Assembly: GCF_001954275.1 (NCBI RefSeq)
Contig: NZ_MBEU01000066.1
Location: 21,526 to 85,525 of the forward strand
DNA: 64,000 nucleotides
Source: Mycobacterium sp. IS-836
GTDB lineage: Bacteria; Actinomycetota; Actinomycetes; Mycobacteriales; Mycobacteriaceae
Reading direction: 5' to 3'
Shown: piece by piece, positions 33,712 to 43,740 of the stretch
Layout of the letters: the number at the start of each line of letters is the position of its first letter
Position numbering within the stretch: position 1 is the stretch's first letter
Position numbers and translations under genes: made by a program
Notes under the pieces: model-generated
Told to the model about the DNA's origin: nothing
Databases searched by the model: none
The model's input: only the letters and a program-made list of their open reading frames with translations

Positions 33712-34386
33712 TCACTTGCGGAGCAAGAGTTCGACGCCAATCTCCGCGTTCCGAACTTCCTTTTCCCGGAAAGCAACGTCGGTGAGCATCCGCTCAAACT
33801 GCGCTCTCGTATAAGCCCGTCTAAGCAGCATGAACCGAAACGCGGCGAGGGTCATCCAGCGTTCGACCGTGCCCAGCCCCACCGTGTCGAAGTGCTTTTT
33901 GATTTCGGACATCGGCACGTCCTTGCGCAAGTCGACGACCAGCGCCATGCCGCCGGGGCGCAACACGCGGTACATCTCCTGCAGTGCATGGTGCGGCTCC
34001 GAGAAATTCTTGAACGCCGCACTACATGTCAGAAGATCGAAGCTCTCGTCCGGGAACGGCATCGCTGAGGCGTTGCCGTGGCGGAAGTCGACCTCGACGC
34101 CCGCCTCGGCGGCATTCTTACGCGCCAGCTCCACCATCGTCCGGCTGATGTCGAGCCCGGTCACGCGATAAGCTGCGCCCTTTGCCATTTCGACCGCGAA
34201 GTAGCCGGGGCCCGGTGCCACTTCCAGCATGTCGCCGCCTTGCGGCAGCAACTCGCGCACACGCGCAGCCAGCGCTCGGAAGCGCTCCATGTCCTTGCGC
34301 GTGCTCTTGTCATACCAGCGGGCGATGGCGCCCTCCATCCCCATTCCCCGGTACCCTTTGGTCGTCACGGCCGCCACGCGAAGCAC
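33712..34386 (-). CDS. Class I SAM-dependent methyltransferase
   Basis: 224 residues from a GTG at 34386, or 210 from the ATG at 34344 (MGMEGAIARWYDKSTRKD), which may be the real start. The SAM site is MLEVAPGPGYFAVEMAKG, with ITGLDI-type motif II (VTGLDISRTMVELARKNAAEAG), DLLTCSAAFKNFSEP and VLRPGGMALVVDL. It belongs to the UbiE/ methyltransf_11 group; substrate unknown. Divergent from a MarR gene with a perfect dyad between. Codons are richer in A and T than the neighbours, and I know no such gene here in M. tuberculosis, so the pair may have been acquired. Confidence 0.87.
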   Translation of the reverse strand: MLRVAAVTTKGYRGMGMEGAIARWYDKSTRKDMERFRALAARVRELLPQGGDMLEVAPGPGYFAVEMAKGAAYRVTGLDISRTMVELARKNAAEAGVEVDFRHGNASAMPFPDESFDLLTCSAAFKNFSEPHHALQEMYRVLRPGGMALVVDLRKDVPMSEIKKHFDTVGLGTVERWMTLAAFRFMLLRRAYTRAQFERMLTDVAFREKEVRNAEIGVELLLRK

Positions 34387-34401
34387 TCCTTTGCGGGAAT
34401 G

Positions 34402-34420
34402 TATCTTAGTAAATAAGATA
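34402..34420. promoter_or_regulatory. Perfect operator dyad between methyltransferase and marR
   Basis: TATCTTA-GTAAA-TAAGATA: two perfect 7-base arms around five bases. It lies 15 bases before the methyltransferase GTG and 26 bases before the MarR ATG. A perfect dyad between a regulator and a divergent gene is the usual MarR operator layout. It is A/T rich in an otherwise G/C-rich region, so a chance match is unlikely. Binding by this MarR is inference. Confidence 0.75.
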
Positions 34421-34446
34421 GTTAGAGAGTAGGCGAACTGAAGCCG

Positions 34447-34938
34447 ATGTCAAGCTCAAACCGCGCCGCGTTGCACGAGACCGTGATCCGCTGCCTCAGG
34501 CAGTTCATCGCCGGAAGCATTCTCAACAACCAGCAGATCGCCGACAGGTTGGGCTTGCGCCTCACCGATATGCAGTGCATCAACGTGCTCGACTTGCTCG
34601 GTCCGTCGACCCCTGGCGAGCTGGCCCGCTGCACTGGGCTTACCACGGGCGGCGTCACGGTGATGCTCGACCGACTGGAGAAAGGCGGCTATGTCAAGCG
34701 GCAGCCGAACCCGCGCGACCGCCGCAGCATTCTGGTGCGTTTGAATCCTGCGAAGTTAAAGAAAATCCGGGCCGTCTATGCGGAGATCGAGCGGCAAATG
34801 GAGACCCTCCTGCATGGAATGCCAGAACCCGAACTGCGCTCAGTCGTGAAGCTGTTCTCAAAAATGAACGAGTTTCCGATGGAACACCCTCGTCGCGTGA
34901 CTGTCGCGCACAACAGAGTTGAAGCGGCCGGTTCTTGA
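34447..34938 (+). CDS. MarR family transcriptional regulator
   Basis: 163 residues. The winged helix is visible in LRLTDMQCINVLDLLGPSTPGELARCTGLTTGGVTVMLDRLEKGGYVKRQPNPRDRRSILVRL, with the wing at NPRDRR. It starts with an ATG at 34447. Divergent from the methyltransferase, which it probably represses together with itself through the perfect dyad at 34402-34420. MarR proteins often respond to phenolic compounds or oxidants; the single Cys in DMQCINV and that in LARCTG could sense oxidants but this is speculation. Confidence 0.92.
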   Translation: MSSSNRAALHETVIRCLRQFIAGSILNNQQIADRLGLRLTDMQCINVLDLLGPSTPGELARCTGLTTGGVTVMLDRLEKGGYVKRQPNPRDRRSILVRLNPAKLKKIRAVYAEIERQMETLLHGMPEPELRSVVKLFSKMNEFPMEHPRRVTVAHNRVEAAGS

Positions 34939-34999
34939 CCGTAGTGGTTGGCGTGATGGCGTCGAATTCCCATCGCCAAGGTAACCCAGGGGATGTGGG

Positions 35000-35326
35000 C
35001 TAGCGCTCCTCATCGGGTGGGTCGGACTGGCGGTTCTCCGGATTCCATGCATAGATCCGGTCGCCGATCTTCAGATAAGGCGATGCCAGGTAGGCCGATC
35101 CCACCACGATGGCGGTGAAGATCAGCGTCGTCATGACGGCGTTCGGCCAGAGTTTGCCCGTCCCGAAGGCAAAGAAGATGATGCCCAGAGCCGAGGTCCC
35201 CCAATAGAAGTAGCGGGCCTTGCGGCGCTCGGCGATGAAGCGAAAACGTATCTGCGCCCAGCCGGCGGCGATCAGAACCAGCCCGGCGAAGACCAAGCCG
35301 AGTTCGATGATGTCGACGATCTTCAT
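35000..35326 (-). CDS. Small membrane protein
   Basis: 108 residues with three predicted hydrophobic spans (IIELGLVFAGLVLIAAGWAQI, YFYWGTSALGIIFFAFGTG, AVMTTLIFTAIVVGSAYLASP) and a polar C-terminus ending NPENRQSDPPDEER. No family is recognised. The ATG at 35326 overlaps the stop of the prolyl oligopeptidase gene (ATGA, 35323-35326), so it is coupled to that gene. Its function may be linked to that peptidase but nothing shows this directly. Confidence 0.78.
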   Translation of the reverse strand: MKIVDIIELGLVFAGLVLIAAGWAQIRFRFIAERRKARYFYWGTSALGIIFFAFGTGKLWPNAVMTTLIFTAIVVGSAYLASPYLKIGDRIYAWNPENRQSDPPDEER

Positions 35327-37353
35327 GCCTTGCCTCCCAGGGTCCGCCAGAGGAACGAGTAGCTCAGCGCCGACTTGAACGCGACCTGCTCGTTGTCGGC
35401 CGCGCCGGCGTGCCCGCCCTCGATGTTCTCGTAATACCAGGCCCGGTGGCCCGCGGCCTGCAGCGCCGCCGTCATCTTGCGGGCGTGGCCCGGGTGCACC
35501 CGGTCGTCGCGGGTCGACGTGGTGAACAGCACCGGCGGATACGTCCGGGGCGAGATGTTCTGGTACGGCGAATATTTGGAGATGAACTCCCAGTCGTCGG
35601 GGTTGTCCGGATCGCCGTACTCGGCCACCCAGGACGCGCCCGCGAGCAACAGGTGATAGCGCCGCATGTCCAGCAGCGGCACATCGCAGACCAGCGCGCC
35701 GAACTTTTCCGGGTATTGGGTCAGCATGATGCCCATCAGCAGACCGCCGTTGCTGCCGCCGCGCGCGCCGAGCTGCTCGACCGTCGTGACGCCGCGGCGC
35801 ACCAGATCGGTTGCCACCGCCGCGAAATCCTCGGCCACCTTGTGCCGGCCCTCGCGCATCGCCTGCGTGTGCCACCCGGGCCCGTACTCGCCGCCGCCGC
35901 GGATGTTGGCCATCACAAAGGTCCCGCCGCGGGCCAGCCACAGCCGGCCCAGCACGCCGTCGTATCCGGGGGTCCTGGCGACTTCGAAGCCGCCGTAGCC
36001 GCTCAGCAAGGTGGGGCCGGGGCCGTCCGCATTGCCGGGGCGTACCACGAAGTACGGGATCGACGTTCCGTCGTCGGAGGTCGCGAAATGCTGTGCCACG
36101 GAAAGATTTTCGGCATCGAAGAACGCCGGTGCGGATTTGATCGGGTCCGGTTGCCTGTCGCCGGCGCCGCGCAGCAGCCGCGACGGAGTGACGAATCCGC
36201 TGGAGTCGAGGAAGAACTCGTCGCCGGTGTCGTCGGCGGTGACGACGACGGCGTTGGTGGCGGCCGGGATGCCCGGCACCGGCTCGCGCCGCCACGCGCC
36301 CGGCGTGGCGATCTCCACGCGGCTCGCCACGTCGGCCAGCGTGACGATCAGCAGGCGGTCTTTCGTCCACGCGTAGTGGTTGAGCGCGGTGTGCTGGTCG
36401 GGCTCGAACACCACCCGCAATTCGGCTGTGCCGGCAAGGAATTCGTCGTAGTCGGCCGCGAGCAGCGAACCCGCGCTGTAAACCGTGTCGCGGAAGTACC
36501 AATCGGTGCGCAGCTCGATCAATATCCACTCGCGGTGGATCGACACGCTGGCGTCGGTGGGCGCGTCGATGCGTATCAGCTCCGCGCCGCGTAGCTCGTA
36601 GACCTCGTCGTTCCAGAAGTCGAGTGCGCGAAGCAGCAGCGTGCGCTCGAAGCCGGGTGTCCGGTCCGCCGAGGCGAATACGCGGACGTCGGAAGGCGTG
36701 CCCTCGAACACGGTCTGTGCGTCGGCCAGGGGCGTACCCCGCCGCCACCGCTTGATCACGCGGGGATAGCCCGATTCGGTGAGCGAGCCGACGCCGAAAT
36801 CGGTGCCCACCAGCACGGTGTCCGGGTCGGCCCAGGAGACCTGCGACTTGGCCTCGGGCAGCTCGAACCCACCGGCGACGAATTCCCTTGTCGTCATGTC
36901 GAATTCGCGGACGATGGACGCGTCCGAGCCGCCCCGCGACAGGGCGATCAGCGCGCGCGTGTGGTCGGGTTCGATGACGCCGGCGCCGGCCCACACCCAT
37001 TTCTCGTCGTCGGTGCGACCCAACTCGTCGACATCGATCAGCACGTCCCACTCGGGGGAGTCGGTGCGATAACTGTCCAGGGTGGTGCGCCGCCACAGCC
37101 CGCGCGGGTTGGCGGCGTCGCGCCAGAAGTTGTAGAGGTACTCGCCGCGGCGAACGACGTAAGGGATTCGGGTGTCGGTGTCGAGCACCTCGAGCGCCTC
37201 GGTGCGCAGCTCCTCGAACCGCGCATCGCAGAATTCGGCGAGCGTCGGCTCGTTGCGCGCCCGGACCCAATCCAGCGCCTCCTCGCCGGTGACGTCCTCG
37301 AGCCACAGGTACGGGTCTTCGGCCGAGAGGTCGGCATCGGCAGCCTTAGTCAT
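35323..37353 (-). CDS. Prolyl oligopeptidase (S9A family, Rv0457c-like)
   Basis: 676 residues from the ATG at 37353; an ATG three codons upstream (37362) is also possible. An N-terminal propeller part begins EDPYLWLEDVTGEEALDWVR, the standard family start. The C-terminal alpha/beta hydrolase has GGSNGG (catalytic Ser about 534), STRDDRVHPGH (Asp about 616) and EGGHAGA (His about 648). It cleaves peptides after proline and lacks a signal peptide, so it is likely cytoplasmic. The position next to the aldehyde dehydrogenase matches Rv0457c-Rv0458. Confidence 0.95.
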   Translation of the reverse strand: MTKAADADLSAEDPYLWLEDVTGEEALDWVRARNEPTLAEFCDARFEELRTEALEVLDTDTRIPYVVRRGEYLYNFWRDAANPRGLWRRTTLDSYRTDSPEWDVLIDVDELGRTDDEKWVWAGAGVIEPDHTRALIALSRGGSDASIVREFDMTTREFVAGGFELPEAKSQVSWADPDTVLVGTDFGVGSLTESGYPRVIKRWRRGTPLADAQTVFEGTPSDVRVFASADRTPGFERTLLLRALDFWNDEVYELRGAELIRIDAPTDASVSIHREWILIELRTDWYFRDTVYSAGSLLAADYDEFLAGTAELRVVFEPDQHTALNHYAWTKDRLLIVTLADVASRVEIATPGAWRREPVPGIPAATNAVVVTADDTGDEFFLDSSGFVTPSRLLRGAGDRQPDPIKSAPAFFDAENLSVAQHFATSDDGTSIPYFVVRPGNADGPGPTLLSGYGGFEVARTPGYDGVLGRLWLARGGTFVMANIRGGGEYGPGWHTQAMREGRHKVAEDFAAVATDLVRRGVTTVEQLGARGGSNGGLLMGIMLTQYPEKFGALVCDVPLLDMRRYHLLLAGASWVAEYGDPDNPDDWEFISKYSPYQNISPRTYPPVLFTTSTRDDRVHPGHARKMTAALQAAGHRAWYYENIEGGHAGAADNEQVAFKSALSYSFLWRTLGGKA

Positions 37354-37421
37354 GGAAGCCATTGTGGCCCCGGCGGTAGTGTGAGCTGTATCGCAGGAGG
37401 ACAGAACGAGGAGCCGAGCAG

Positions 37422-38944
<1,523 letters not shown>

Positions 38945-38945
<1 letters not shown>

Positions 38946-39421
38946 TGGTCCCGCGGGTGGTGATCACCGCGGATGCCGCCGAGCTGCTCGGGCAGCTACA
39001 GGCCCGGCACGGCCCGGTGATGTTCCATCAGTCCGGTGGCTGCTGCGACGGGTCGTCGCCGATGTGTTACCCGCTCGGCGATTTCCTCGTCGGCGATCGC
39101 GACGTGTTGCTCGGCGTGCTCGACGTCGGGGCCGACGGGGTTCCGGTGTGGATTTCGGGTCCCCAGTACGAGACCTGGAAGCACACGCAGTTGGTCATCG
39201 ACGTGGTGCCCGGCCGCGGCGGCGGGTTCAGCCTGGAAGCGCCCGAGGGGGTGCGATTCCTGTCCCGCGGCCGCGTGTTCACCGAGCAAGAGCAGGCGTC
39301 GTTGGCCACGGTCATCACCGGCGCCGGCTACGAGCGCGGTGAGCGGCCCGCGACACGGGGTCCGGTGGTCGCCGACGCGGCATTGGGGACCTGCCCAACC
39401 GCAGTACAGTCGAGAAAGTGA
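38945..39421 (+). CDS. DUF779 protein (Rv0459-like), aldehyde dehydrogenase partner
   Basis: 158 residues. VVITADAAELLGQLQARHGPVMFHQSGGCCDGSSPMCYP is the DUF779 signature, with CC and a nearby Cys that may bind metal or be redox-active. It overlaps the aldehyde dehydrogenase stop by one base, as in M. tuberculosis. The family occurs almost always beside this type of aldehyde dehydrogenase; a maturation or regulatory role is assumed but not proven. Confidence 0.9.
39405..39410 (+). promoter_or_regulatory. -10 element (TACAGT) repeated from 9776
   Basis: TACAGT, seven bases, then the GTG at 39418. Bases 39404-39423 differ by one base from 9775-9794, where the same layout leads into another GTG. 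This suggests a local promoter inside the end of the DUF779 gene and a leaderless mRNA for the small membrane protein. Confidence 0.45.
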
Positions 39422-39696
39422 TTCCCCTTCCGCGTCCGTGGCTGCTGGCCAGTGCCATGCTGATCGGTTGTGCGGTCGGGTTATTGGCGGCCGTGGCGTT
39501 CACCGTCGTGGACCATCCGAGGGTCCGCCCGGACATCGCGATCGCACTCGTGGTGGGCGTTCCCAGCGTGATCGGGCTGCTGACGATCGTGCTGTCGGGG
39601 CGGCGCTGGGTCACGGTGGTCGGCGCGTTCATCCTCGCGGTAGCGCCGGGGTGGTTCGGCGCGCTCGTCGCTCTGCGGGTGGCGGCCGGTGCCTGA
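39418..39696 (+). CDS. Small membrane protein (Rv0460-like)
   Basis: 92 residues with three hydrophobic spans (LLASAMLIGCAVGLLAAVAFTVV, IAIALVVGVPSVIGLLTIVLS, WVTVVGAFILAVAPGWFGALVAL). The GTG at 39418 overlaps the DUF779 stop as GTGA and may also be a leaderless start. It overlaps the next gene by eight bases. The place fits Rv0460; no function is known. Confidence 0.8.
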   Translation: MIPLPRPWLLASAMLIGCAVGLLAAVAFTVVDHPRVRPDIAIALVVGVPSVIGLLTIVLSGRRWVTVVGAFILAVAPGWFGALVALRVAAGA

Positions 39697-40237
39697 CGTG
39701 CCTGATGAGGACCGGGAGTCTCATCCGCAGACCGAGGCGTTCGTGCCGGACTTCTCCGACGACACCGGCTCGCAGCCCGTTCCCGTTGTCGCCGAGCCGG
39801 AAGCGCCCGAGCCGGAAACGCCCGCACCCGACACGGCCCCGGAGGAGGACACCGAGCGGGACGGCGTGAGCGAAGCCGGCGGTGCGCCGGTGCAGCCGGT
39901 CGCCGTTCCCGGCCGCTATCACTACCTGAAGTGGTGGCAGCTGGTTCTGGTGCTTCTCGGCGTGTGGGCCGTGGGGGCCGTCGTCGGCCTGGGGCTGTTC
40001 TATTGGTGGTACCACACCATCGACAAGGCGCCCGCGGTGTTCGCGGTGCTGGTCTACGTCGTCGCCTGCGTGGTGGGCGGTGTGATGCTGGCGATGCACA
40101 GCAGGCCGCTGATCTCGGCGCTGTCGATCGCGGTGATGTCCGGGCCGCTCGCCGCCGTCGCCGCCGCGGCGCCGCTCTACGGCTACTACTACTGCGAGCG
40201 GGTGGGCCACTGCCTGATCGGCGTCATCCCGTACTAG
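39689..40237 (+). CDS. Membrane protein with acidic, Pro-rich N-terminus (Rv0461-like)
   Basis: 182 residues. The first 75 are acidic and rich in Pro and Glu (EAPEPETPAPDTAPEED), probably unstructured in the cytoplasm. Three hydrophobic spans follow (WWQLVLVLLGVWAVGAVVGLGLFYWWY, AVFAVLVYVVACVVGGVMLAM, ALSIAVMSGPLAAVAAAAPLYGYYY). No family is recognised. It overlaps the upstream gene by eight bases. The place fits Rv0461. Confidence 0.82.
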   Translation: MPDVPDEDRESHPQTEAFVPDFSDDTGSQPVPVVAEPEAPEPETPAPDTAPEEDTERDGVSEAGGAPVQPVAVPGRYHYLKWWQLVLVLLGVWAVGAVVGLGLFYWWYHTIDKAPAVFAVLVYVVACVVGGVMLAMHSRPLISALSIAVMSGPLAAVAAAAPLYGYYYCERVGHCLIGVIPY

Positions 40238-40247
40238 GCAGCGCCGG

Positions 40248-40673
40248 TCAGCTCGGATGGTCGCCGGTCGTGATCATGCGGACGCTGTACCAGCCCCAGT
40301 ACACGCGGTGGCGCCAAATCAGTCCGTGGTGGATTTCCATCACCTCGACGATGTCCATCTGCTCTCCGTCACTGGCCTGCCGTGGGTATTCCCAGGTCAG
40401 TCTCGTGCCGTCGGAGAGAAATCCGGTGCGGTGGCGGCGACGCTGCGGCGGTTGGTGCTCGAACACCCGCGTGACGAAACGGCGCAGCGCGTCACGGCCG
40501 CGCACGACGCCTTCCGCGGTGCCAAGCAGGTAGCACACTAGCGGGCTTTCCAGTGTCGCGTCCGGGTCATAAAGCGCCATCGAGGCGTCGATGTCCTTGG
40601 CGCCCAAGGCTTCATCCCAAGCGTGGAAGATGCGCTCGATCGCCTCGGTGGACCCGGTGTGCGGGGTGGTCAC
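40248..40673 (-). CDS. SnoaL/NTF2-like protein
   Basis: 141 residues from the GTG at 40673, which follows an AGGAGG ribosome site. EAIERIFHAWDEALGAKDIDASMALYDPDATLESPLVCYLLG is the typical opening of the NTF2-like cone fold, with EVMEIHHGLIWRHRVYWGWYSV at the end. Such proteins bind or isomerise small hydrophobic compounds; no reaction can be assigned. It is divergent from the ArsR-type regulator gene with 58 bases between, so that regulator may control it. Confidence 0.85.
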   Translation of the reverse strand: MTTPHTGSTEAIERIFHAWDEALGAKDIDASMALYDPDATLESPLVCYLLGTAEGVVRGRDALRRFVTRVFEHQPPQRRRHRTGFLSDGTRLTWEYPRQASDGEQMDIVEVMEIHHGLIWRHRVYWGWYSVRMITTGDHPS

Positions 40674-40731
40674 AGTTCCTCCTCGGAGCCGACTTGTTCG
40701 GACGACTCCACGGTATGGCCGGAAAGCTTTG

Positions 40732-41466
40732 ATGGCCGACAAACCGTGCCTGTGCCAGGCTGGCCATGTGAAGGACATCTCGACTGCACCGGCCGACCGT
40801 GATCTTGCCGCGGTGGCGAGCCTGATCGGGGATCCGGCGCGTGCGACCATGCTGGCCGCGCTGGCCGCCGGGCAAGCGCTGCCGGCCGGGGAACTCGCTC
40901 GCCGGGCCGGGGTGCATCCGGCCACGGCCTCCGCGCACCTGCGTCGCCTGGCCGACGGCGGATTGATTCGCGTGCGGATCCAGGGCCGGCACCGGTACCA
41001 CGAGCTCTCGGGTCCGGACGTGGCGGCGGCGCTGGAGGCCCTCGCCCGGATAGCCCCGGCGCTTGCGGTGCGTTCACTGCGTCAGCACCGTGCGACCAGC
41101 GGGCTGGCCGAGGCGCGAACCTGTTACGACCACCTGGCGGGACGCCGCGGCGTCGAACTTCGCGACCGCCTCCTGGCCGCCGAAGCGATCCGTCTGATCG
41201 ACGACCGCGATCACGAGCTCACCAACCGCGGGGAGCATTTGCTCACCAAGCTCGGCGTCGACCCCGCGGCGCTGCGCGCAACCCGGCGCATCTTCGCGCG
41301 GTGCTGCATCGACTGGACCGATCGCCGACCGCACCTGGCCGGGGCACTCCCGGCCGCGATCACCGCCGCGTTCCTCGATCGGCAATGGCTCACCCGCGGG
41401 CCCGGCCGCAGCCTGCGGGTCGCCGACGCATACGAGGACAAGGTCAACAAATGGCTGGCGGCGTGA
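40732..41466 (+). CDS. ArsR-type (winged helix) transcriptional regulator
   Basis: 244 residues from the ATG at 40732, or 232 from the GTG at 40768 (VKDISTAPADRDLA). The DNA-binding domain is LAAVASLIGDPARATMLAALAAGQALPAGELARRAGVHPATASAHLRRLADGGLIRVRIQGRHRYHEL. About 150 further residues follow, with a helical part GLAEARTCYDHLAGRRGVELRDRLLA typical of a subgroup of longer ArsR proteins in actinobacteria. Two Cys near the N-terminus (PCLCQ) exist only with the longer start. It is 58 bases from the divergent NTF2-like gene, its likely target. Confidence 0.9.
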   Translation: MADKPCLCQAGHVKDISTAPADRDLAAVASLIGDPARATMLAALAAGQALPAGELARRAGVHPATASAHLRRLADGGLIRVRIQGRHRYHELSGPDVAAALEALARIAPALAVRSLRQHRATSGLAEARTCYDHLAGRRGVELRDRLLAAEAIRLIDDRDHELTNRGEHLLTKLGVDPAALRATRRIFARCCIDWTDRRPHLAGALPAAITAAFLDRQWLTRGPGRSLRVADAYEDKVNKWLAA

Positions 41467-41496
41467 CCGAAGTCGAGTCCCACTAGGGTAGGGGCC

Positions 41497-42891
41497 GTGA
41501 CTCACTATGACGTCGTCGTCCTCGGGGCCGGTCCCGGCGGATATGTCGCGGCGATTCGCGCCGCACAGCTGGGCCTGAACACCGCGGTGGTCGAGCCGAA
41601 GTACTGGGGCGGAGTCTGCCTGAACGTCGGCTGCATCCCGTCCAAGGCGCTGCTGCGCAACGCCGAGCTCGCCCACATTTTCACCAAAGAGGCCAAGACC
41701 TTCGGCATCAGCGGCGAGGCGACCTTCGACTACGGAATCGCCTTCGACCGCAGCCGCAAAGTGGCCGAGGGCCGCGTCGCCGGCGTGCACTTCCTGATGA
41801 AGAAGAACAAGATCACCGAGATTCACGGGTACGGCAGGTTCACCGACGCCAACACGCTGTCCGTTGAGCTCAATGACGGTGGCACGGAAACCGTCACGTT
41901 CGACAACGCCATCATCGCCACCGGCAGCAGCACCCGGCTGGTTCCCGGCACGTCGCTGTCGGAAAACGTGGTCACCTACGAGGAACTGATCCTGTCGCGG
42001 GAGTTGCCCGAGTCGATCATCATCGCCGGGGCCGGCGCGATCGGCATGGAGTTCGGCTACGTGCTGAAGAACTACGGCGTCGACGTCACGATCGTGGAGT
42101 TCCTGCCGCGCGCGCTGCCCAACGAGGACGCCGAGGTGTCCAAGGAGATCGAAAAGCAGTTCAAGAAGCTGGGCGTCAAGGTGTTGACCGGAACCAAGGT
42201 CGAGGGCATCTCCGACGACGGTTCGGTGGTCAGGGTGACGGTCAGCAAGGACGGTCGCAGCGACGAGCTCAAGGCCGAAAAGGTGTTGCAGGCCATCGGT
42301 TTTGCGCCCAATGTCGAGGGCTACGGGCTGGAGGCGGCCGGGGTCGCGCTCACCGACCGCAAGGCGATCGGCATCAGCGACTACATGCGCACCAACCTGC
42401 CGCACATCTACGCCATCGGCGACGTCACCGGACTGTTGATGCTCGCGCACGTCGCCGAGGCCCAGGGTGTGGTCGCGGCCGAAACCATCGGTGGGGCAGA
42501 GACTTTGGCGCTCGGCGATTATCGGATGCTGCCGCGCGCGACGTTCTGCCAACCCAACGTCGCCAGTTTCGGGCTCACCGAGCAGCAGGCCCGTGACGAG
42601 GGCTACGACGTGGTGGTCGCCAAGTTCCCGTTCACTGCGAACGCCAAGGCGCACGGCGTGGGCGACCCCAGCGGTTTCGTCAAGCTGGTGGCCGACGCGA
42701 AGTACGGCGAGCTGCTCGGCGGGCACCTGGTCGGCCACGACGTGTCCGAGCTGCTGCCCGAGCTCACCCTGGCGCAGAAGTGGGATCTGACTGCGACCGA
42801 GCTGGCCCGCAACGTGCACACGCATCCGACCATGTCCGAGGCGCTGCAGGAGTGCTTCCACGGCCTGACCGGCCACATGATCAACTTCTGA
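41497..42891 (+). CDS. lpdC: Dihydrolipoamide dehydrogenase (E3)
   Basis: 464 residues. FAD site VVVLGAGPGGYVAAIRAAQLG, redox pair Cys41/Cys46 in GGVCLNVGCIPSK, NAD site IAGAGAIGMEFGYVLKNYGVDVTIVE, and the dimer-interface His443-Glu448 in HTHPTMSEAL. It reoxidises lipoyl groups of pyruvate and related dehydrogenases and, with peroxiredoxins, gives peroxynitrite defence in M. tuberculosis. GTG start as in Rv0462. The small membrane gene follows three bases after the stop. Confidence 0.98.
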   Translation: MTHYDVVVLGAGPGGYVAAIRAAQLGLNTAVVEPKYWGGVCLNVGCIPSKALLRNAELAHIFTKEAKTFGISGEATFDYGIAFDRSRKVAEGRVAGVHFLMKKNKITEIHGYGRFTDANTLSVELNDGGTETVTFDNAIIATGSSTRLVPGTSLSENVVTYEELILSRELPESIIIAGAGAIGMEFGYVLKNYGVDVTIVEFLPRALPNEDAEVSKEIEKQFKKLGVKVLTGTKVEGISDDGSVVRVTVSKDGRSDELKAEKVLQAIGFAPNVEGYGLEAAGVALTDRKAIGISDYMRTNLPHIYAIGDVTGLLMLAHVAEAQGVVAAETIGGAETLALGDYRMLPRATFCQPNVASFGLTEQQARDEGYDVVVAKFPFTANAKAHGVGDPSGFVKLVADAKYGELLGGHLVGHDVSELLPELTLAQKWDLTATELARNVHTHPTMSEALQECFHGLTGHMINF

Positions 42892-42894
42892 TCG

Positions 42895-43176
42895 ATGAAC
42901 ACCAGCAAGACCAGCGAGAGGATCGTCGGCGCCATCGGCGGCGTGGCGATCGGCTATGTGCTGTGGCTGGTGGCCATTTCGACCGGCGACAATGCGACGG
43001 CGGGCCAGTGGGGCCCGCTGGTGTTGCTGATGTCGGTGGTGCTCGGAATCTGCGCCGGGGCGTGTGGGTGGTGGTTGCGCCGGCGCGGTAACCAGCTGTG
43101 GGCGGCGTTCGCCTTCGGCCTGCCGATACTGCCCGTGGTGCTGACGCTGGCCGTGCTGGCCGACGTCTACCTCTAG
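42895..43176 (+). CDS. Small membrane protein (Rv0463-like)
   Basis: 93 residues, three hydrophobic spans (IVGAIGGVAIGYVLWLVAI, WGPLVLLMSVVLGICAGACGWWL, LWAAFAFGLPILPVVLTLAVLADVYL). Position after lpdC fits Rv0463. No function is known. Its stop lies directly against the stop of the convergent Rv0464c-like gene (no spacer). Confidence 0.83.
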   Translation: MNTSKTSERIVGAIGGVAIGYVLWLVAISTGDNATAGQWGPLVLLMSVVLGICAGACGWWLRRRGNQLWAAFAFGLPILPVVLTLAVLADVYL

Positions 43177-43740
43177 CTAGCGGGGGTTGTCCAGCGGGAT
43201 GTCGAGCGCGGACATCGTCGCCGCCAGGCCGTCGTATTGGCTTGCGAGCAAGCAGAATTCGATCAGCTGTCGCCGATCCAGGTAAGTCGCCAGCCGCTGC
43301 CAGGTCGCGTCGCTGATCGTCCGGTCCTTGACGAACTCGTCCGTCGCCGTCAGCAGCGCCCGTTGCCGTTCGGTGAGCCCGGATCCGTTCGGCGCGTCGG
43401 GCCAGGCGAAGATCGCGGCCTGCATGTCCGCATCCAGACCCGCCCGGCGGGCCATCCGGCGATGGTGCTGCAGTTCGTATTCGCACGAGCGCAGGTGCGC
43501 GACCCGCAGGATCACCAGCTCGGTGTCGACCGGCCGCAGCCGCCCCCGCAACAACCGGCCGCCGTAAAAGGCCCAGGCCCAGAACAGCAATCGGCGCTGG
43601 CCCAACGTGGTGAACAGGTGGAACTCGGGCGCTTTCACCGTGCGCGCACCCAGCTTCGCGATCACCCAGTTGATCGGTCCCAGCTCTCGGAACCCGCCCG
43701 ACGGGATGCGGCCGACGGGACCTGCCGGGAGCCCGGTCAC
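43177..43740 (-). CDS. Carboxymuconolactone decarboxylase/AhpD-like protein (Rv0464c-like)
   Basis: 187 residues. VDTELVILRVAHLRSCEYELQHHRRMARRAGLD is the AhpD-like helical pattern with C-x3-(E)-x-x-HH near the active site, here Cys in RSCEYELQHH. Relatives are peroxidases or lactone-processing enzymes; the sole Cys before the His pair differs from the CxxC of AhpD, so peroxidase activity is doubtful. The GTG at 43740 overlaps the ramB stop as GTGA, so it is the second gene of the ramB transcript. Confidence 0.88.
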   Translation of the reverse strand: MTGLPAGPVGRIPSGGFRELGPINWVIAKLGARTVKAPEFHLFTTLGQRRLLFWAWAFYGGRLLRGRLRPVDTELVILRVAHLRSCEYELQHHRRMARRAGLDADMQAAIFAWPDAPNGSGLTERQRALLTATDEFVKDRTISDATWQRLATYLDRRQLIEFCLLASQYDGLAATMSALDIPLDNPR

